From Ephydatia muelleri (Eukaryota; Porifera; Demospongiae; Spongillida; Spongillidae), in assembly GCA_013339895.1 (NCBI GenBank), contig JABACO010000094.1, forward strand, positions 1 through 64,000: a stretch of 64,000 nucleotides of DNA, written 5' to 3'. Position numbers and translations under genes: made by a program. How positions within the stretch are numbered: the first letter of the stretch is position 1; every line of letters starts with the position of its first letter. Positions 22,568 to 33,662 of the stretch are shown one piece after another. A model generated the notes under the pieces. That model was not told the origin of the DNA, did not search any database, and worked only from the letters and a program-made list of their open reading frames with translations.

Positions 22568-22800
22568 TGCCCCCCTACCGTCCGCCGTCAGCAGTAGCAG
22601 CGCTGCCCCCACCGCCAGCAACAGCAGCACAGCTGCCCCCACCGCCACCAGCAGCAGCAGCAGAGCTGCCCCCACCAGCAGCAGCAGCAGAGCTGCCCCC
22701 ACCAGCAGCAGCAGCAGAGCTGCCCCCACCAGCAGCAGCAGCAGAGCTGCCCCCACCAGCAGCAGCAGCAGAGCGGCCCCCCGCTGCCACCACCACCCGC
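22568..22800 (+). repeat. 27-bp GC-rich minisatellite encoding PPPAAAAEL units
   Basis: At least four near-perfect 27-bp units (TGCCCCCACCAGCAGCAGCA then GCAGAGC) at about 22640-22770, with degenerate units before. In one plus frame (22537-22818) this gives AELPPPAAA repeats; other frames give Ser/Arg or Cys/Trp repeats. I see no flanking domain that makes it a gene. Confidence 0.8.
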
Positions 22801-23012
22801 ATGGCTCACATGGCCTGAACCAGGCTGCCGAGGTCAGAGACGAGGCTGGGGGAGAGGAAGAGGACAAGGCAGGGGAACCGTACAGTACATTAAAAACTCA
22901 TATACTTATAATTTCAATTATTAAAATTTTTAACCTCCCTCCCTTCAAATATTAAATGAATTTGTGACAACATATAAAGACGCGCTACTACGACAGAGGA
23001 AAAAACTTATGA

Positions 23013-23311
23013 AACAAGTAAATAAAAACATTCACTAATGAGAAAGTTGTTGGTATATAGAATTGACCAAAGGTGGTATAAAAAGCACGGAAACAAAGAG
23101 TGACAGAAATTTGATTGGAAAATTGAAATAGGCCTATATTTAGCCCATTACTCAGGCATGTACTGTTATGACGTTAGTGTGCTAAATATAGGCCTATTTC
23201 AATTTTCCAATCAAATTTCTGTCACTCTTTGTTTCCGTGCTTTTTACACCACCACTGGTCAATCCTATATACCCACTACTTTCTTGTTAGAGAATGTTTT
23301 TATTTACTTGT
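23013..23311. repeat. Fold-back (inverted repeat) element
   Basis: The left half (from AACAAGTAAATAAAAACATT through GGCCTATATTTAG) is repeated in reverse complement to 23311 with few mismatches. The arms are about 130 bp with a central loop of about 38 bp (CCCATTACTCAGG...TAGTGTG). No ORF. It abuts the truncated end of Ginger-B2. Confidence 0.75.
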
Positions 23312-23369
23312 TGTGAAAAGGACTATGATGACACTGGCAACATGGGAGATGGCAGTAAGGATGAGGAGC

Positions 23370-26300
23370 TGTCACCGGAATTTTGGTCCTGAAAATTTGG
23401 GTCCGGGCGGACCAAAATTTCCAACGAATCTTGGTCCGGCCGGACCGATATTACCGGAAATAATGGTCCGTGTTGGAAATATTGGTCCGTTAACTGGCGT
23501 ATATATGTATGGACCAAAATTTCCAGCCGTGAGTTTTACCGGAAATAATGGGGTCTGTCTTGGTCAATGCAAGTACATGCAAGTAATTGAATACATTCTT
23601 CACACCAAACCAGAGTAATAACAGAATATGAAACCAGAGTATAATATAAAACCAGAGTACAATAGATAACGTTGAGTACTAAACTGATCAGCTTATTTAC
23701 AACCACAGAACCACGGCACAGTGTGTCTCAAAAATTTCCTGCTGACTCGGACGCAGTTCAAATGATACCACTCTCTGCACTTTGAACATTGAATCATTTT
23801 TCTACCATCATTAGGCATCCTGCAAGAGCAGAATATTCTAAACACCTCTTGACGCACCATCTGTGACCTTTGTCGTCTTACAGCTGATGGAAATGGCAAA
23901 ATATTTCCTTGCTCTAGTCCCTCTATTAAGTGCTGTCTCATTGTGGATTGGACAAACGTAACGGATGAAGGATCTTTGCCAAAACAAATTTCACAGGCAA
24001 AGGCTATTGCAAATAAGCCACAGTCCTGCGAGCCCTTCTGGTACTGAACACTCACATACTGTACTGTGATTTGCTTTCCCGCAGAATGCATTAAATCTGC
24101 AATAATTTGTTTCAAAGGTTCAGTTAATGTACCATTCAAGCTATCATATACATTTATGGTGTCTGGAATGCTTGAAGCAGCAGATACTGTTATCCAGTGG
24201 TTGTCTTTGATATTTAGGCATTGTACAAAGTCTAGGTTTCTTTGCACATCAAAGGTTTTTGTTTTCTGAAGAATTGGGTTTTGAAGGCCAGATATATGAG
24301 GATGACTTTGTTTAAGAAGCTGTTGAGCTGCATGTATTATATTGTCCGTTAGCCATCCATTATTTGACAATACCACTTTGTCCTCCTTATGCAACACAGA
24401 TTCTCCTACTTTTATCCATACAGAATCATTTTGGGCATCATCTTCACTGGCACTTAAATTTACAACTTCTTGTGGTTTTGCTGTTTCCATATTACAACAA
24501 CTTTTACCTGGATGGCAATAGTGTCCACAGAATGAATGATTTAACTTGCATAGACATCTTTTAGTAGCACAACGTGTTTTGCAGGAGCAAAATAGCAAGA
24601 CAGGAGGTTCAGCATCTTTGAGGGTGAGTAGGTCTTTAGGCTCAGTCTCACTTGTGGTGGGTTGGTCATCAGGTTTAGCATGACTGATGGTGTGCGTGTC
24701 ATCATCACATCCAACATCACTGGGTGTGGTTAAACCATCACGCTCAACATCACTGGTGGTGAGTGTGTCATCACACCCAGTATTACTGGGTGTGGTTAAG
24801 CCATCATGCTCAACATCACTGGTGGTGAGTGTGTCATCACACCCAATATTACTAGGTGTGGGTAGGCGATCATGCTCAGCATCACTGGGGGTGAGTGTGT
24901 CATCACACCCAATATTACTGGGTGTGGGTAGGCCATCATGCTTAGCATCACTGGGGGTGGATGGGTCATAACATTCAATATCACTGCAGATGGATGTGTC
25001 ATCAGGCTTAACACCACTGGTTGATGGATCATCAGATATCACTTTGCTGGAGGCTTGCTTGTCATCAAATGAAATACTTCCTTGGAGCATATTGCTGTGA
25101 TACATCTTAAGGTGACCTCCAGTAGCTCGAATTAGAGTGCCGTCTTTGCTGATCAGTTCATATACTCCATGTGGCATCTTCTTCACAACTCTGTGAGGAC
25201 CATCAAATCGGTCTTGCAGTTTACCACCTTTCATTTTCTTTCTTCTAAAATTCTTCTTCATCACTAGCTCTCCTACTTGAAAGCAATCTGGCTTGGCACA
25301 TTTTGAGTCATACTTTTGCTTTTGTTTCTTTTGAGCGTCAAGAATGTGCTTTTTTGCATCTTCCAAAATGACCTGATGCTTGTGTTGAACTGCTACAATA
25401 TCTGGATCATTCAACATTTGATACTTGTGATGCAATTCATCACCTGATTCCTTCTGTAGGTCTATATCAACAGGTAGAATTGCTTGACGACCAAACATTA
25501 ATTGAAATGGTGTATAGGTGCTTGATTCATGTCTTGATGTATTGTATGCAAAAGTACAAGTGTCTAGGTAGGAGCTCCACACCGTTCGTTTGGTTGAAAC
25601 AAACTTTGCCAGCATGTTTTGCAGTGTCTGATTGTAGCGCTCATCCAGACCATTTGCCTGTGAATAATGTTAATCAAGGTTTGATGACATGTAGTATAGC
25701 TTTAGATACCTACCTGAGGATGGTATGGTGTTGTAAGCCGCCTCTTCACTCCTAGAATCTCAGCCAGCTTGTCATTCAATTTATTGCAAAACTCTGAACC
25801 ATTATCAGAGAGCATAACTCTGGGTAATCCCATTCTCATGAAGATCTGCACAAGAATACATGATTATGTATGCACAGCACAAAATGGCAGACATTTGCTG
25901 AATTTTTAAATAATAGCATTTAATAACACAAGCTTTTGTAATGTAATAAATATATACTCTCTCACAGAATAGGAGAAGATGTGGTAGAACCTGATGGACC
26001 CATGTGACATCATCAGGGCCATACATAATGTGACATAATTATAGCCATGCATACAGTATCACACTTATGCAACACCAAACTTATACATACACAAATGCAT
26101 ACACACATAGTGAATAGAATCACTCAATACAGAAAATGATCAGAATCTAACACCTATACGTGCATACACCGCTGCTACATTCTGCACCTACATCTAGGCA
26201 ATGCTTATGCTAAGCAATATAAACACTAAAGTGTAATGAATTGCAGCATATAAATCATTAGTTCATACATGCTATATACCTTAAAAAGGCAGTTTGCAAC

Positions 26301-27370
26301 AGTAGTTGCTGTTTTGTCTGGTGTTGGAATGGCCTCGACCCACTTTGTGAAATAGTCACTAATTGTCAGAATATATTGACTTCCATCTTCTCCAGGTGGG
26401 CTAATAGGACCAATGAAATCAATCCCTATCATGTACCATGGGGATTTCACGGGAATTGGGTGAAGTTCAGGCACGCCACAAGTGAGCTTTCTGTTCATTC
26501 GCTGGCAAATGTCACATGTTCGTATCTATAAAATATGACCATATGGTTATAATGCTGACTATGATAGTTTTCCCTCATTTTCTGATTAAACATTTGAGTG
26601 ATGTCAAGCATTATCTAAGGCAAGTATGTTGGACAATCAATTTTTAGTGTGGTTACTTTTTAAAATGCGTACTCTACTATACTAGTCGCAGTCACAAATT
26701 GAGGTTGCTCCTCTGGCAGTGTAATGTAATTATTGAACTGTAACCTACCATTTCAGTGCAATCTTTCACCATTCCATGCCACATGACACGTTCCTTTATC
26801 CTATGTAGCGTCCTAGTTCTTCCCATGTGGCCTGAAGTTGGATGAACGTGACAGGCTAGCAGAATTAGTCTCCTTTCCTCTGGACTTTGAACATAGCGAA
26901 GAAATGTGGGCTCCTATGGAAAATAAACGCTATTCAAAAGTGGGTTTCAAACCGCACCACCACGTCATGCTAGGCTTCCCACGTAGCTCCAAATACATTA
27001 ACCGTTGATACGTACCTTTCCTTTTAACTTCTGCTTGTACATCAGCTCGCCACTTGTGGAAATAAAAAACTTTAACGCCTTTTTTCGTATCACTCTCTTC
27101 CGAGAAGAGGTGGATGCCTCTGGGTACTTGTTTGTGGAAAGGTACGTAAAGACGTCGCGGATTAGATCGTTGCTCAGGTCATCCACAATGTCGCTCTCCA
27201 TTTCTTTCTTCAACTATTTTTTCGGGCACGTGGCCCAATAATCACTTCACGGACCATTTATTCCAGATTCGGACAATTTTTTCCAGGAAATTTTGGTCTG
27301 CGCGGACCAATATTTCCTGAAAATTTTGGTCCGGGACCAAAATTTCTGGCGGACCAAATTAACCGTGACA
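23370..27370 (-). mobile_element. Ginger-A2: complete Ginger-type DNA transposon
   Basis: A 4,001-bp element whose ends TGTCACCGG and CCGTGACA match Ginger-A1. It is flanked by the 4-bp duplication GAGC (23366-23369 and 27371-27374). It is inserted in the acidic repeat of Ginger-B2. Against Ginger-A1 it differs by very few bases, so both copies moved recently. All transposase exons are open. The ends carry GGTCCG/CGGACC subterminal repeats. Confidence 0.93.
23693..27201 (-). CDS. Ginger-A2 transposase: DDE integrase, CXC, Ulp1-like protease, PHD finger (897 aa predicted)
   Basis: Predicted exons on the minus strand: 27016-27201, 26749-26913, 26280-26525, 25714-25845 and 23693-25657. Each has GT-AG borders and whole-codon lengths (62, 55, 82, 44 and 655 codons including the stop). 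Exon 1 is the N-terminus from MESDIVDDLSND. Exon 2 holds an H...H zinc-binding part (ACHVHPTSGHMGRTRT) whose CDICQ pair starts exon 3. The DDE core is IGIDFIG, SDNGSEF, GLDERYN (D-x35-E). Exon 5 adds a GPY/F-like region, Asp/Ser/Thr/Pro repeats, a CXC motif (FCSCKTRCATKRCLC), a Ulp1/C48-like domain with His (NHWI), Asp (VYDS) and Cys (QDCGLF), and a PHD finger (FCSC...CSKCREWYHLNC...WFCGC). The family cuts and inserts DNA with retroviral-integrase chemistry. The role of the protease is unknown. Presumed nuclear. The ATG is the first in frame after an upstream TTG. Confidence 0.88.
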
Positions 27371-27860
27371 GAGCATCAAGAAGGCAGTAGCATGGAAGAT
27401 GATGGCACTAAGGAGGAGGACCATGAAGATGGTAGTAGCGTGGAAGATGATGGCAGTAAGGAGGAGGACCATGAGGATGGTAGTAGCGTGGAAGATGATG
27501 GTACTAAGGAGGAGGACCGTGAAGATGGTGGTAGCATGGAAGATGATGGCACTAACGAGGAGGACCATGAAGAATTTGGTAGCTTGGAAGATGACGGCAC
27601 TAAGGAGGAGAACTATGAAGATGGTGGTAGCATGATAGATGATGATGATAATGCAGATCACACTTCAGTCAACAAGGAAGAGGCTAATGAAAATGGTGGC
27701 AGGGATGTGAAGGAGCACACTGATATGAAGAGGAATCCAAACAAAATCAACTCATGCCTTGATGCAGAAATAGATGTCATAGCAAAGGAATATGCAAATG
27801 CAAAACTGCTGGCTTCTCTTGCACATCACTTTGCCAAGACTACAATGAAAATGCCAGTCT
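27371..27860 (+). pseudogene. Ginger-B2 transposase remnant, acidic repeat only
   Basis: Continuation of the Ginger-B frame after the Ginger-A2 insertion: five or six EDDGTKEEDHEDGSSV-type units, a VNKEEANEN segment and NPNKINSC, then a jump to an AEIDVIAKEYANAKLL segment. Comparison with Ginger-B1 shows that the CXC, Ulp1 and PHD regions have been deleted. Not functional. Confidence 0.75.
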
Positions 27861-28591
27861 TGTGCAAAGTAACAGAACTGTTCATTCATTGTCATACATG
27901 CATGTACATGCAGCTGATCCTCATTTGTTCTAATTGCATCTGGTCATCCTTCCCTATTTTATTGTCCAATACTATACAAGCATGTAGAATTATATTCATC
28001 AGGAATTGTGGAAGGTGTATAAACACTGCAAGCAATTTAGGCAATCACTGTAACAATTTTACTTCCCATTTGGACAAACATACACCAAACATAAACTTAA
28101 TAAATGCACAAATCACATGCATTATATGCATGCCGCATGTGTAATATTGGAAAGTTGTGCACCTTAGATAAAGCTCTACTTCAATTGGATATCATATTGC
28201 TAAACAACCGGACGGGCGGCTGATCAACAGGACAATTTTGCCTGTCTCGTTAAACAACCAGACAGCCGGTGATTCAACCGTCCGATAACTTACCACTATT
28301 ATGTATCCAGTCAGCTGGTTGATCATCGGGATAACCAGTTGATCAACCGGCGTCCCGTTGATCAACCGGATAAATTAACCATCCGTGCGGAACATATATG
28401 CATGCTGACAGTAGCCAGCGTATAACTTACATAAGTTAATCGGCTGCACTTAAGAGAGAGGCGTCGCTTCTGCTTTAGTGCAGAACTTCCATTAGTCAAG
28501 ATAATAGACCTTCGACTGGTGTAATAATCCTATAGCAATCCGAATTTAAATAATGGATAGTTTCATACACATGTATAATTAATAGCGTTAC

Positions 28592-29043
28592 CTTTACTCT
28601 CTTATTAATCTGTTTGTTTGAAGCAGCCGGATAGCCATGCAATCCAAGATTCTCTCGGACAGAATCAGCCAGGCTTTTCTGGAACTCCGATTCCAGCTCA
28701 CTCCACATTTTGGAATGAAGGACTTCAGCTAGCTGCTTTGAGAACTGGTCAAAAAGGTCTTACAAAACTCTCTGTTGGATGCAGGCTGTATATAATACAT
28801 TTGTGCATATTGCATATATACGAACGTACAAGAGGTATTGTTTTCCTCAGCGGAGGGGAAGAATCCTCTGAAAACCGAACACAACCTATATATACATGTA
28901 CTATACATCGATTATTATCGCGTTAACTTACTACTTGCTGGTATTTGCTGCTTTGACTTTTCGAACTCTTTCTCTAGTTCCTGAACCCGGCCTTCAAGCA
29001 ATCTCACTCTCTGCCTTAGAAAGTACACTTCATCTTCATCCAT
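28592..29043 (-). CDS. Two-exon coiled-coil gene start, partial
   Basis: Exon 1 is 28932-29043, with an ATG at 29043 opening MDEDEVYFLRQRVRLLEGRV. The donor is a consensus GTAAGT and the exon ends in phase 1. Exon 2 is 28592-28758 (acceptor TTGTAAG, donor AAAG/GTAACG), and the phases fit, giving 93 codons. Exon 1 has a heptad-like Leu/Glu/Lys pattern, suggesting a coiled coil. Exon 2 is Ser/Glu/Lys-rich and contains MWSELESEFQKSLADSV and a basic end (NKRVK). Further exons are not visible; Ginger-B2 ends 198 bp downstream of exon 2. It starts 133 bp from, and divergent to, the CACTA-like gene, so it may be the second gene of that transposon. The family is not recognised. Confidence 0.5.
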
Positions 29044-29176
29044 TTCATCATCATTTTGAGCGTTAGCCGTAGAAGTTCTTCATCCTTTTTACGCCGCCAT
29101 AAACACGTGAAAAGGTGTGAATAGGTAACTGCGCATGTGTGAATTGAAAGTGGTGGGCGAAATATAGAGCTAGAAA

Positions 29177-32031
29177 ATGCCTCGCTCTAGAAAGAAGGAA
29201 ACTTTGTTCAAATGCAATTGCAAGAGGTGTAAGGGACGTTCCTTGTACTCATACTCATCAGTTCGAAGGTACCGTGCAGTGTTTGGTCGATTGCCTCCCT
29301 CAGAATCAGTTTCTGTGTCAGCTGAATCAGCGGATACGCGGCATGCACACATCGAATGCACTGAGGACATGGATCGTGCATGTAGGTTTCAGTCCAATAA
29401 TCATTATAAGTGCGGCGTGTTTGTGTTTTATTCATCGTTTGGAATTGTTTGTGTACATGTACTTAATGCACATGATATAGAAAGTGAAGAAAGCCCTGTT
29501 GTATGCAAGTTGTTGCTGGTGGAGAAAGTTCAAACAGCAGTGATACAGACAGTAAAGAAGAAAGAACTGATAGTGACGATGCACACAATGGGAATAAAGA
29601 CAAAGATATGGGTAAGCATGCAAATGTAGAACTGAGCTGTGGTGAACAGAAGACTGCTGTAAAATCAGTAGTGCGTACTACATCACCCATTTTAAAAAAA
29701 TGACTTTGCTCAGTTCTGATATGGATTAGTTTAAAATTTCAAATGACAAATAGAGCAATTTCAGCAATTTGTGGGCTTATAAAAATTGTGTTAAGACTAA
29801 AAGAAAATCCATTGTATGAGGCATTTCCCAATTCCACATACACATTGTAAAAATCAACCTCATCAGCTCAGATTCAAAGTACAAAATATGTTGTTTGCCC
29901 AGATGATTCTTGCAATCAACTATATACATTAGCTGAGGCACAAGCTTGTAAAACATGCACTAGTAAGAAATTTGCAAAATGTGTTGTTATGAATTAGGAT
30001 ACACACACAAAAATGACTTTCGGTAAGGCAAAATGGATTCCTCACAAACTGTATCACTTTATTGCTCCATCAGTGTGGCTAACGCATATGTATAATAATG
30101 CTAGCATCTGTAAGCTTTCACAGCAGGCAACCATCATCAGCAAATGTTCTTGAAGATATTAAAGATGGGAAAGTTTGGAAGGATTTTATGATGAACCCTC
30201 TTCATCCTTCAGTCCCTTTTCTGATAGGCAGCAATAATATATTGGTTTTAAGCCATTTAAGCGATCTGAATATAAGGTAACAGCAATTATGACATCTGTT
30301 TTGAATTTGCCAAGGGAAGTCAGGCTTAGAAAAGAATGGACTATGGCTTTAGATGTTATTCCAGGACCCACAGAGCCAAAAGGAAACATCAATACATTTC
30401 TAAAGCCAATTATTCTGTGGAATGGAATGCCAATTGGACCAAATGGCAATATTGTAATAGCTGCATTACTAGAATATGCCAGCTCTACGAAAAATGGCAC
30501 AGTTTTTGGAACACAAGGCTGACCTTGGATGTTCTCAGTGTACTTTTAAAGCGGAAAGAGAACATGACACAACTGGTGCAAGTGGTAAAATGAGTTATTT
30601 AACAATAAAGATGGTTCCAATCAGAATGAGAGATGATGTACTAGCACAAGCTGGCAAAAGGCATCTATCTTCAAAGGTACAGGCTAAATAGATTCAAAGT
30701 AAGAATGGCGTCAGATATAGTGACTTGCTCAGGTTACCATATTTTGATATAGTTTATATGATGATCACAGATCCTATATGCACATCATACTATTGGGAAT
30801 GGTTCACAATGAAATAAAGCTGATCATATCAACTTTAACAGTAAATCAGTTATCAGAGTTTTATAGTCACATTAAGGCTGTTATAATACCATACGACCTT
30901 GGAAGACTTCCTACAATGTGACTGGTGACAGCCTTGCTGGACTAACTGCACAGCAATGGAAGAACTTCGCATGTATATATGCAACACCTTGCTTAGTCGG
31001 TTTGCTGGAAGGAAGGGCTTACAAAAGTCTATGTTTATTGTGTGAAATTGTTGAACTTATAGTAAAACCTCTCATAACCAGAGATGAAATAGCTACTTTG
31101 TACAGGTTGCTTAATGAGCACAATAAACAATTTGCCAAAGTTCATGGTAAATGGGAAGTGACAATAAATTATCACATGGCATTGCATATAGCAGAGTTGT
31201 CAGTGACTATGGACCACCTCATGTCTACTGGTGCTTTGCCTATGAAAGAATGAATGGCATTTTGACAGGCACTCCAAACAGTAATAGAAAAATCGAACCA
31301 CAAATACTTAGGAATATTCTACAACAATTCACCTATGCTAGTGAGTTCTATGATTTACCGGTACCGTCAGGCATTGACGTCTGCATGCCTAAGGCTTTAA
31401 AGAATATGGTAACTATGGAAAGATTATTGTACCCTGATGGTATTAGCCTTACTAGTACTCATTCAACCAGAAGGACAAGATCGTTTTGCATTTCAACGTG
31501 CTATTGATCAGGGTGATGTACAGGATTGGCCTATACGTATGCAACACACTAGCAAGTGTAATGTAAAGGTGGATGAGGACTTTTATCAGCAAGTTGTAAA
31601 ATTTTGTAATAACACATATGATGGTGACGTATATGTCAAGCATCAGATAGATAAGTATGGACTCTGCTCTGTCAATGGACAAACTTTTTCATTCAACAGA
31701 CAGAGGTTCTATTGTTAATGTAATGTTTGTTTTGAAAGATAATGGTAATCTTCATCCTTACTTTTAAATCATAAGGCTTTGTTTCAGAATATATATTATC
31801 ATGAAAGATATTAACAACAAAAGCATACTGAAAGGAAATGATCTAGCTTATGTTACATCGATGGAATTCAAAACACCTGAGAAGGACAAGGTGTCCGGTC
31901 TCTACATGGTGAAGAATTCTTTTTATCAGACAGACAGAATAATAAGCCCCAGGAGATTCATCAATCGCTGTACACTTGTACCTATAGGGAAAAAAAGTAC
32001 ATTCTACTACATTTCTGAACTCCCAATGTGA
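29177..32031 (+). pseudogene. CACTA/EnSpm-like (Tnp2/DUF4218-type) transposase, decayed
   Basis: Exon 1 (29177-29381) gives a Cys motif (FKCNCKRCKG) and a basic start. Exon 2 (29510-29611, donor GTAAGC) is acidic and Ser-rich. Later blocks, in several frames, show a zinc-ribbon-like piece (YVVCPDDSC...CKTC, near 29890), a PSVPFLIGSNN and LNLPREVRLRKEW segment (30190-30350) with IPGPTEPKGNIN, a LGCSQCTFKAE segment (about 30525), and a DUF4218-like part with TAQQWKNFACIYATPCL and YGPPHVYWCFAYERMNG (30918-31250) followed by NRKIEPQILR. This is the block order of CACTA (EnSpm) transposases. Stops at about 29847 and frame shifts near 30235, 30490 and 31160 break it. The 75-codon frame at 31801-32031 may be its C-terminus. 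Confidence 0.7.
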
Positions 32032-32039
32032 ACGATGTA

Positions 32040-32930
32040 GAAGTTTATGTTCTGTATGCATGTAATATCAATTTGTATGCATGAAGTCACATTAAATATA
32101 CCAAGTATTATCGTCAGTTCATAAATCAATTATAAAATCAATTTCAGATAGAATCATGTGATAAATGCAACTCAAATACTACGCAGCATTTGATAAACGA
32201 TTCGGTCACCGAAAAGCATCTGCAAAATCGTGTAAATGATTTCCATATGCATATTAATAATGAAAAATCTTTTAACTGATTTCGTATCATCTATGGAATA
32301 ATTGCTCGATTCGTGGAATGATAAATCATAATGAAATCCAACATTTTCAGGTATTAAATCTACCAAAATTGATTTTCGGTCTTTTTTTCCCTGTGTGCAT
32401 ATAGGTCTTTTTAGTTGTCTCTGTGCATTATGTCGGTCATGACATACACTACAATGTTGATTGTGGTAGAATGAGTAAACTAAAGTGTATCTCTCTGTCC
32501 GTGAATTTGATAATGATTTGCTGAGTAGTGCAATCATTACCTCTACATGGGGCTGCTATTTGATCATGTTTTATGAATCGCAAAGCGAGCAAGATCATAC
32601 TAGCTAATGAATCCTTGAATTGTACGTGCATAAATTTAGTTTTGTAATTATGACCTTTTTTATGCCAATTTGCTAGCGATGCAATAAAAATCATTCATGC
32701 ACTCCGCATGAGGCTGCTATCTATTCACGTTTTCATTGAAAGTCTTAGATCGTTGGTTACGAATGCACGGACTGTACATGTATATGGCAGTGCTGCTTGC
32801 GTGTTCCAATTTACGCATAGAGTTCGGCAGCAAATTAAAAGGTCTCTTCCGCAGTTCAAGGGTTAAATACAATCATGTCTTCGAAGGATTGGATTTGGAT
32901 TTCGATTGACCTAACATTTCCATTTTTTTA
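32040..32930. other. No gene recognised
   Basis: AT-rich sequence with short frames lacking motifs. It may contain the 3' part of the CACTA-like element, but I could not find a terminal inverted repeat. Confidence 0.4.
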
Positions 32931-32937
32931 AGTGCAC

Positions 32938-32959
32938 AACACACAAACGCACGCACACA

Positions 32960-32990
<31 letters not shown>

Positions 32991-33045
32991 CACAAACACA
33001 CACACACGCACACACACATACAACACACACACACACACACACAAC
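32938..33045. repeat. (CA)n microsatellite
   Basis: About 108 bp of CA repeats with a few CG and AA interruptions. Translated shadows are Cys/Val repeats. Confidence 0.9.
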
Positions 33046-33089
33046 ACTGACACGTTATGAATGAGCTCACAAGTGACTATATGTATACT

Positions 33090-33662
33090 TACCAACTGAG
33101 ATCCCATTTGTCGATCGTGGCTAGCGCTTTAGTTTTGCTCGGTAAAGGATGTTGAATTTGTTTATGACCCTGCGAGCACACCTGCACACATGCAAGCATG
33201 ATCTTCAATAGGCAGTGAAGAAGGATCCTCCATTGCCTCCTACACAGTGTACCATATATATGTACTTATGGCCATCTTATATACAATGCATGCCCTACAT
33301 GTATATATTTCAATACACTATAGCTGGTAAGGATATACCTCAAATATACTATCGTAATGTATGACAAACTATTTGCACAATGTCACTAATTAAACTAATA
33401 AACAAGAAGAAACTATTGAAGTCCATGTATGTGAAAGGCTGATTGGAGAGGGATCCAAACTTTAAATGCAATTGAAGATTCAACCTGTTAGGAGTCAGAG
33501 AATAATGTATAGATTCGTTATGTGATCATCCCATGCACATATTGACAATGCACCATTAACACGATCATCTCATGCACAATTATGCTACAATGAAGCTCCC
33601 ATGAACGTAATTAACTCTACACACCTTTGCAGTTGTGTACACGAACCTCATCCTGCCCTCCG
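33090..33662 (-). other. Duplicated 3' flank of the caspase-like gene
   Basis: In reverse complement this matches the sequence after the gene at 49128 (50409-50855 and 51187-51300), minus the solo LTR inserted there. It therefore serves as the empty-site reference for that LTR. No coding motif. Confidence 0.75.

Larger units (their letters stand above)
23313..28394 (+). mobile_element. Ginger-B2: deleted second Ginger-B copy
   Basis: It starts within the acidic-repeat region (TGTGAAAAGGACTATGATGA matches Ginger-B1 near 19005). It continues after the Ginger-A2 insertion at 27371 and ends at 28394 with the Ginger-B terminus (ATCCGTGCGGAACA) and the same subterminal palindromes as at 15458-15640. 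The integrase half and the Cys-rich, Ulp1 and PHD parts are missing, so it is non-autonomous. Confidence 0.8.

Noticed and set aside
22568-22800. CRISPR-like regular repeat
   Set aside because: The units are contiguous without spacers and code for a simple Pro/Ala repeat. The genome is eukaryotic.
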